This document shows positions 61,246 through 64,000 of a stretch of 64,000 bases of DNA, one piece after another (within the stretch, counting starts at the first letter, position 1; each line of letters opens with the position of its first letter). The translations under genes and the position numbers were made by a program. The notes beneath the pieces were generated by a model. The model was not told the origin of the DNA. It did not search any database and saw nothing but the letters and a program-made list of their open reading frames with translations. Source of the DNA: Pedobacter sp. BAL39 (GTDB lineage Bacteria > Bacteroidota > Bacteroidia > Sphingobacteriales > Sphingobacteriaceae); contig NZ_ABCM01000012.1 of assembly GCF_000170795.1 (NCBI RefSeq), positions 1 through 64,000 of the forward strand. Reading direction: 5' to 3'.

Positions 61246-63696
61246 ATGAATAAAGTTTTTGCGACGCTTTTATTGCTTTTCAGCAGCTTAAGCACACTGT
61301 TAGCCCAGGATATGCAGCTCAGAGGAAGTATTAAAGATGCAGCAGGAGAAGCCATTCCATTTGCCTCTGTTTTTATCAAGAACACTACGCAGGGCAGCTC
61401 TGCTAACGTCGACGGCATCTATAGCATGGCCATTTCAAAAGGCACTTTCAGCATTATATATAAGGCAATTGGCTATAAACCGGTCGAAAAAACGGTCACC
61501 ATTAGCGGCAACACCACAGAAAACATCACCCTCGTTCCCGAAACGGTTACCCTTTCGACAGTCACCATTGATGGAAACGCAGAAGACCCGGCCTATGAAA
61601 TCATCAGACAGGCCATAAAAAGAAGAAAAGAACACCTCAATGAGGTAGGCTCCTATACTGCTCATGCTTATGTAAAAGGGCTTCAGAAGCTTGTCGGTGC
61701 ACCAAAGAAGTTCTTTGGAAGGGATATCCAAAAGACACTGGAGCTGGACACCAACAGAAAAGGCATCCTTTACCTTTCCGAATCGACCTCCAATATTTCC
61801 GTTGAGCGTCCGGACAAAATACATGAAGAGATGATCTCTTCAAAAATTGCCGGTCAGAACAACGCCTTCAGTTTTAATAAGGCTTCCGACCTGCTGGCCA
61901 ATTTTTATGATAACATCCTGCTGCAAAACACCGTCAGTAACAGGGGATTTGTATCTCCCATTGCGGACAACGCCATGTTTTACTACCGATATAAACTACT
62001 TGGTGTAAGTAATGAAAACGGCATTCAGCTCAACAAGATCGCGGTGATCCCACGACGGGAAAATGATCCGGTATTCAGGGGGGTGATCTACATAAAAGAG
62101 GACAGCTACCATCTGGTCAATGCAGATGTTTACCTGATTAAAAATGCGGGCATCAACTTCGTTGACACCCTCCGTATTTCGCAGCAGTTTTTAGGTGTTG
62201 AAAAAACGTATATGCCTTCCGCATTGAACTTTCGTTTCAATGGCAATGTACTGGGTTTTAAATATGAGGGCTATTACGTAGCTGTATACAGCCAATACAA
62301 CCTCAATCCTGATTTCCCAAAAGGGCATTTTAACGGGGAAATCCTGAAGGTCACCAAGGCGGTGAATAAAAAAGATTCGTTGTTCTGGCTGAACAACAGG
62401 CCCATCCCCCTCACAACGGAAGAGCGCCTGGACTACATCCGGAAGGACAGCCTGGCCACACTCAAACAGTCAAAACGCTACCTTGACTCCCTGGAAAAAG
62501 TCAACAACAAGTTTGGCTTAGGAAAGTTATTCCTGAATGGCTACACGATTAATAACCGCTACAAACGACAGTCGCTAACCTTCGACCCCATCGCACAATC
62601 CGTATTTTACAATACTGTTGAAGGCTTTGCAGTAAAGTATGGTGTCGCCTACACCAAACGGTTGGATTATGGCCGCTACTTCCAGATACAACCAGAAGCA
62701 CGTTATGGCTTCTCCAACAAATTATTTACGGCTCACGTGTCTGGAGTTTACCGGTATGATCCCGTAAAACGCGCCAGCGTCAGCGCTTCCTTTGGATCTG
62801 ACATTGTAGACCTGAACAATTATGGCACAATGACATTGCCGGGCATTGCCGTAAATGCCCTTCTCTTTGAGCGGAATTTCGCAAAGTTCTACAAGAAAGA
62901 ATTTGTCAACGCTGGCGCAAACAGAGAGCTGGCAGATGGACTGCAGACAAGCCTCTTCCTGGAATATGCAAGAAACACCCATCTGAATAATACCGCCGAC
63001 TACAAAATCTTCGATTATGGCGACCGTAACTTCAGCTCGAACAACCCATTTGCACCATCAGCAGAAACACCGCTGTTCCCAACCTACAAGGCACTGACCG
63101 TCAACGCAGCCCTTACTTACACCATTGGGCAAACGTACATCACACGGCCCGACAGTAAAATATATGAAGGATCAAAGTACCCAAGCATCAGCCTCTATTA
63201 CAAAAAAGGAATTTCCGGTGTACTCGGCAGCGATGTCGATTACGACCTGCTGGGCCTGGAGATCTATAAAGAAAGAATCAATACCGGGCTGTGGGGTTAT
63301 TCGTCCATCATCCTGGGCGCAGGAAAGTTTCTGAACAATGCATCGGTGTACTTCCCGGAGTTCAAACATTTCCGAGGCAACAAAACCCTGCTCAGCAAGC
63401 CCAACCAACGAAAATTCCTGTTTCTTGATTTCTACCTGAACAGTACCGACGAAGAATATTTTGAGGCGCATTTCGAACACAACTTCTCCGGATTGATCAC
63501 CAACAAAATCCCGCTGCTCCGTAAGTTCAGGCTAGAAGAGATCGCTGGCGTCAACTACCTGAGCCAGCCGATCAAAAGGAACTACACAGAATTTTACTTT
63601 GGGCTACAGCGACTGATATTCCGGGCGACTTATGGATTTGCCTATGATGGAAACAAACGCGTGCAGCACGGCATCAGACTTACTTACGGACTTTAG
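61246..63696 (+). CDS. DUF5686 outer-membrane protein with carboxypeptidase-like domain
   Basis: The 816-residue protein has a signal peptide (about 1-20), a carboxypeptidase-regulatory-like domain (about 24-105; GSIKDAAGEAIPFASVFIKN) and a large DUF5686 region (about 115-816) with many alternating aromatic and polar stretches that predict a barrel. It ends KRVQHGIRLTYGL, with a terminal hydrophobic residue as in outer-membrane proteins. No TonB plug is visible. It is common in Bacteroidota and of unknown function. Its last 4 bases overlap the converging partial gene. Confidence 0.9.
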   Translation: MNKVFATLLLLFSSLSTLLAQDMQLRGSIKDAAGEAIPFASVFIKNTTQGSSANVDGIYSMAISKGTFSIIYKAIGYKPVEKTVTISGNTTENITLVPETVTLSTVTIDGNAEDPAYEIIRQAIKRRKEHLNEVGSYTAHAYVKGLQKLVGAPKKFFGRDIQKTLELDTNRKGILYLSESTSNISVERPDKIHEEMISSKIAGQNNAFSFNKASDLLANFYDNILLQNTVSNRGFVSPIADNAMFYYRYKLLGVSNENGIQLNKIAVIPRRENDPVFRGVIYIKEDSYHLVNADVYLIKNAGINFVDTLRISQQFLGVEKTYMPSALNFRFNGNVLGFKYEGYYVAVYSQYNLNPDFPKGHFNGEILKVTKAVNKKDSLFWLNNRPIPLTTEERLDYIRKDSLATLKQSKRYLDSLEKVNNKFGLGKLFLNGYTINNRYKRQSLTFDPIAQSVFYNTVEGFAVKYGVAYTKRLDYGRYFQIQPEARYGFSNKLFTAHVSGVYRYDPVKRASVSASFGSDIVDLNNYGTMTLPGIAVNALLFERNFAKFYKKEFVNAGANRELADGLQTSLFLEYARNTHLNNTADYKIFDYGDRNFSSNNPFAPSAETPLFPTYKALTVNAALTYTIGQTYITRPDSKIYEGSKYPSISLYYKKGISGVLGSDVDYDLLGLEIYKERINTGLWGYSSIILGAGKFLNNASVYFPEFKHFRGNKTLLSKPNQRKFLFLDFYLNSTDEEYFEAHFEHNFSGLITNKIPLLRKFRLEEIAGVNYLSQPIKRNYTEFYFGLQRLIFRATYGFAYDGNKRVQHGIRLTYGL

Positions 63697-64000
63697 TTCG
63701 GGTATCTGAGTTCCTGGCCGGCAGCCTGTAGCAATTCGAACAAACGATCCATATGGCTTACAAATGATCCATCATCGTCTTTATGAAAATCGCCGTGTTT
63801 CAACAGGAATTTCATGTAATTCAGGTAGATCTTCTTCAGGCCATTCACCGTTGCCAGGGGAGGAAAGTCATGGAGATAGCTTAAGACCTTTGTGTGCAAT
63901 TCCGGAGACAGCCCAACTGTGGTTTGAGATCCTTCCTGCGCCTTTCCATACTCATATAAAACAAGAATGAGTTCAGGTGGAAAATAATCATCATTGCGAT
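63693..64000 (-). CDS. Partial gene at the right edge, function unknown
   Basis: The minus strand carries an open frame that enters from beyond base 64000 and stops at 63693. About 102 residues are visible, including DDYFPPELILVLYEYGKAQE and a predicted helical C-terminus (YMKFLLKHGDFHKDDDGSF, HMDRLFELLQAAGQELRYPN). I do not recognise a family. The start lies outside the window; a TTG at 63899 is only an internal codon. It ends 4 bp inside the DUF5686 gene, tail to tail. Confidence 0.65.
   Translation of the reverse strand, partial: RNDDYFPPELILVLYEYGKAQEGSQTTVGLSPELHTKVLSYLHDFPPLATVNGLKKIYLNYMKFLLKHGDFHKDDDGSFVSHMDRLFELLQAAGQELRYPN

Overview
The window comes from a Bacteroidota chromosome, most likely a Pedobacter-like member of the Sphingobacteriaceae. 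The grounds are two SusC/SusD pairs, many short-signal lipoproteins, Bacteroidota-type promoters (TTG about 19 bp before TAnnTTTG) in front of both rRNA operons, DUF5686, GIN-head and DUF1735 proteins, and a dnaA region with consensus DnaA boxes. The genus is inferred from gene content only. No transposase, integrase, phage gene or CRISPR array was seen.

Layout. (1) 1-5699: minus-strand rRNA operon A (16S, tRNA-Ile, tRNA-Ala, 23S, 5S) with two upstream promoters. (2) 5917-25026: one minus-strand run of 11 tightly packed genes, all with export signals. Read from its 5' end it is SusC, SusD, a fasciclin/HExxH lipoprotein, a DUF5007-like lipoprotein, a second SusC and SusD, a fasciclin lipoprotein, an IPT/delta-60 lipoprotein, a phosphodiesterase-fold/LamG lipoprotein, a DUF1735/discoidin lipoprotein and a PKD/discoidin lipoprotein. 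It looks like an outer-membrane capture and uptake system with many binding domains and no recognisable glycoside hydrolase. (3) 25027-25941: AT-rich divergent spacer with inverted repeats. (4) 25942-27967: queD, heme A synthase and a SMI1/KNR4-type gene. (5) 28014-33917: rRNA operon B, nearly identical to A and in the same orientation, ending in two tandem 5S genes that each have a terminator. (6) 33918-34727: gene-free stretch holding a small inverted-repeat element.

(7) 34728-64000: mostly housekeeping genes. These are a CoA-binding protein, an FAD dehydrogenase, a LemA/TPM cassette, a Nudix hydrolase, dnaA with a possible origin or autoregulatory region, an A-type Fe-S carrier, and an orphan FtsX-like permease. 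They are followed by a nucleotide-sugar block (rfbB, galE, UDP-xylose synthase, UDP-glucose dehydrogenase), Kdo transferase, ferrochelatase, ispH, a lipid or glycan-type enzyme pair, a PyrR-like protein, a GIN-head protein, rlmD, a TetR regulator with a Rieske-like lipoprotein, pheS, kbl, a DUF5686 outer-membrane protein and a partial gene at the right edge.

How it fits together. The 19-kb SusCD operon is the main accessory system. It lies between two directly repeated rRNA operons, so recombination between them could duplicate or delete the whole block together with queD and ctaA. The nucleotide-sugar genes, Kdo transferase and the acyltransferase pair point to envelope polysaccharide and lipid assembly. 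The remaining genes serve translation, replication start, heme and isoprenoid synthesis.
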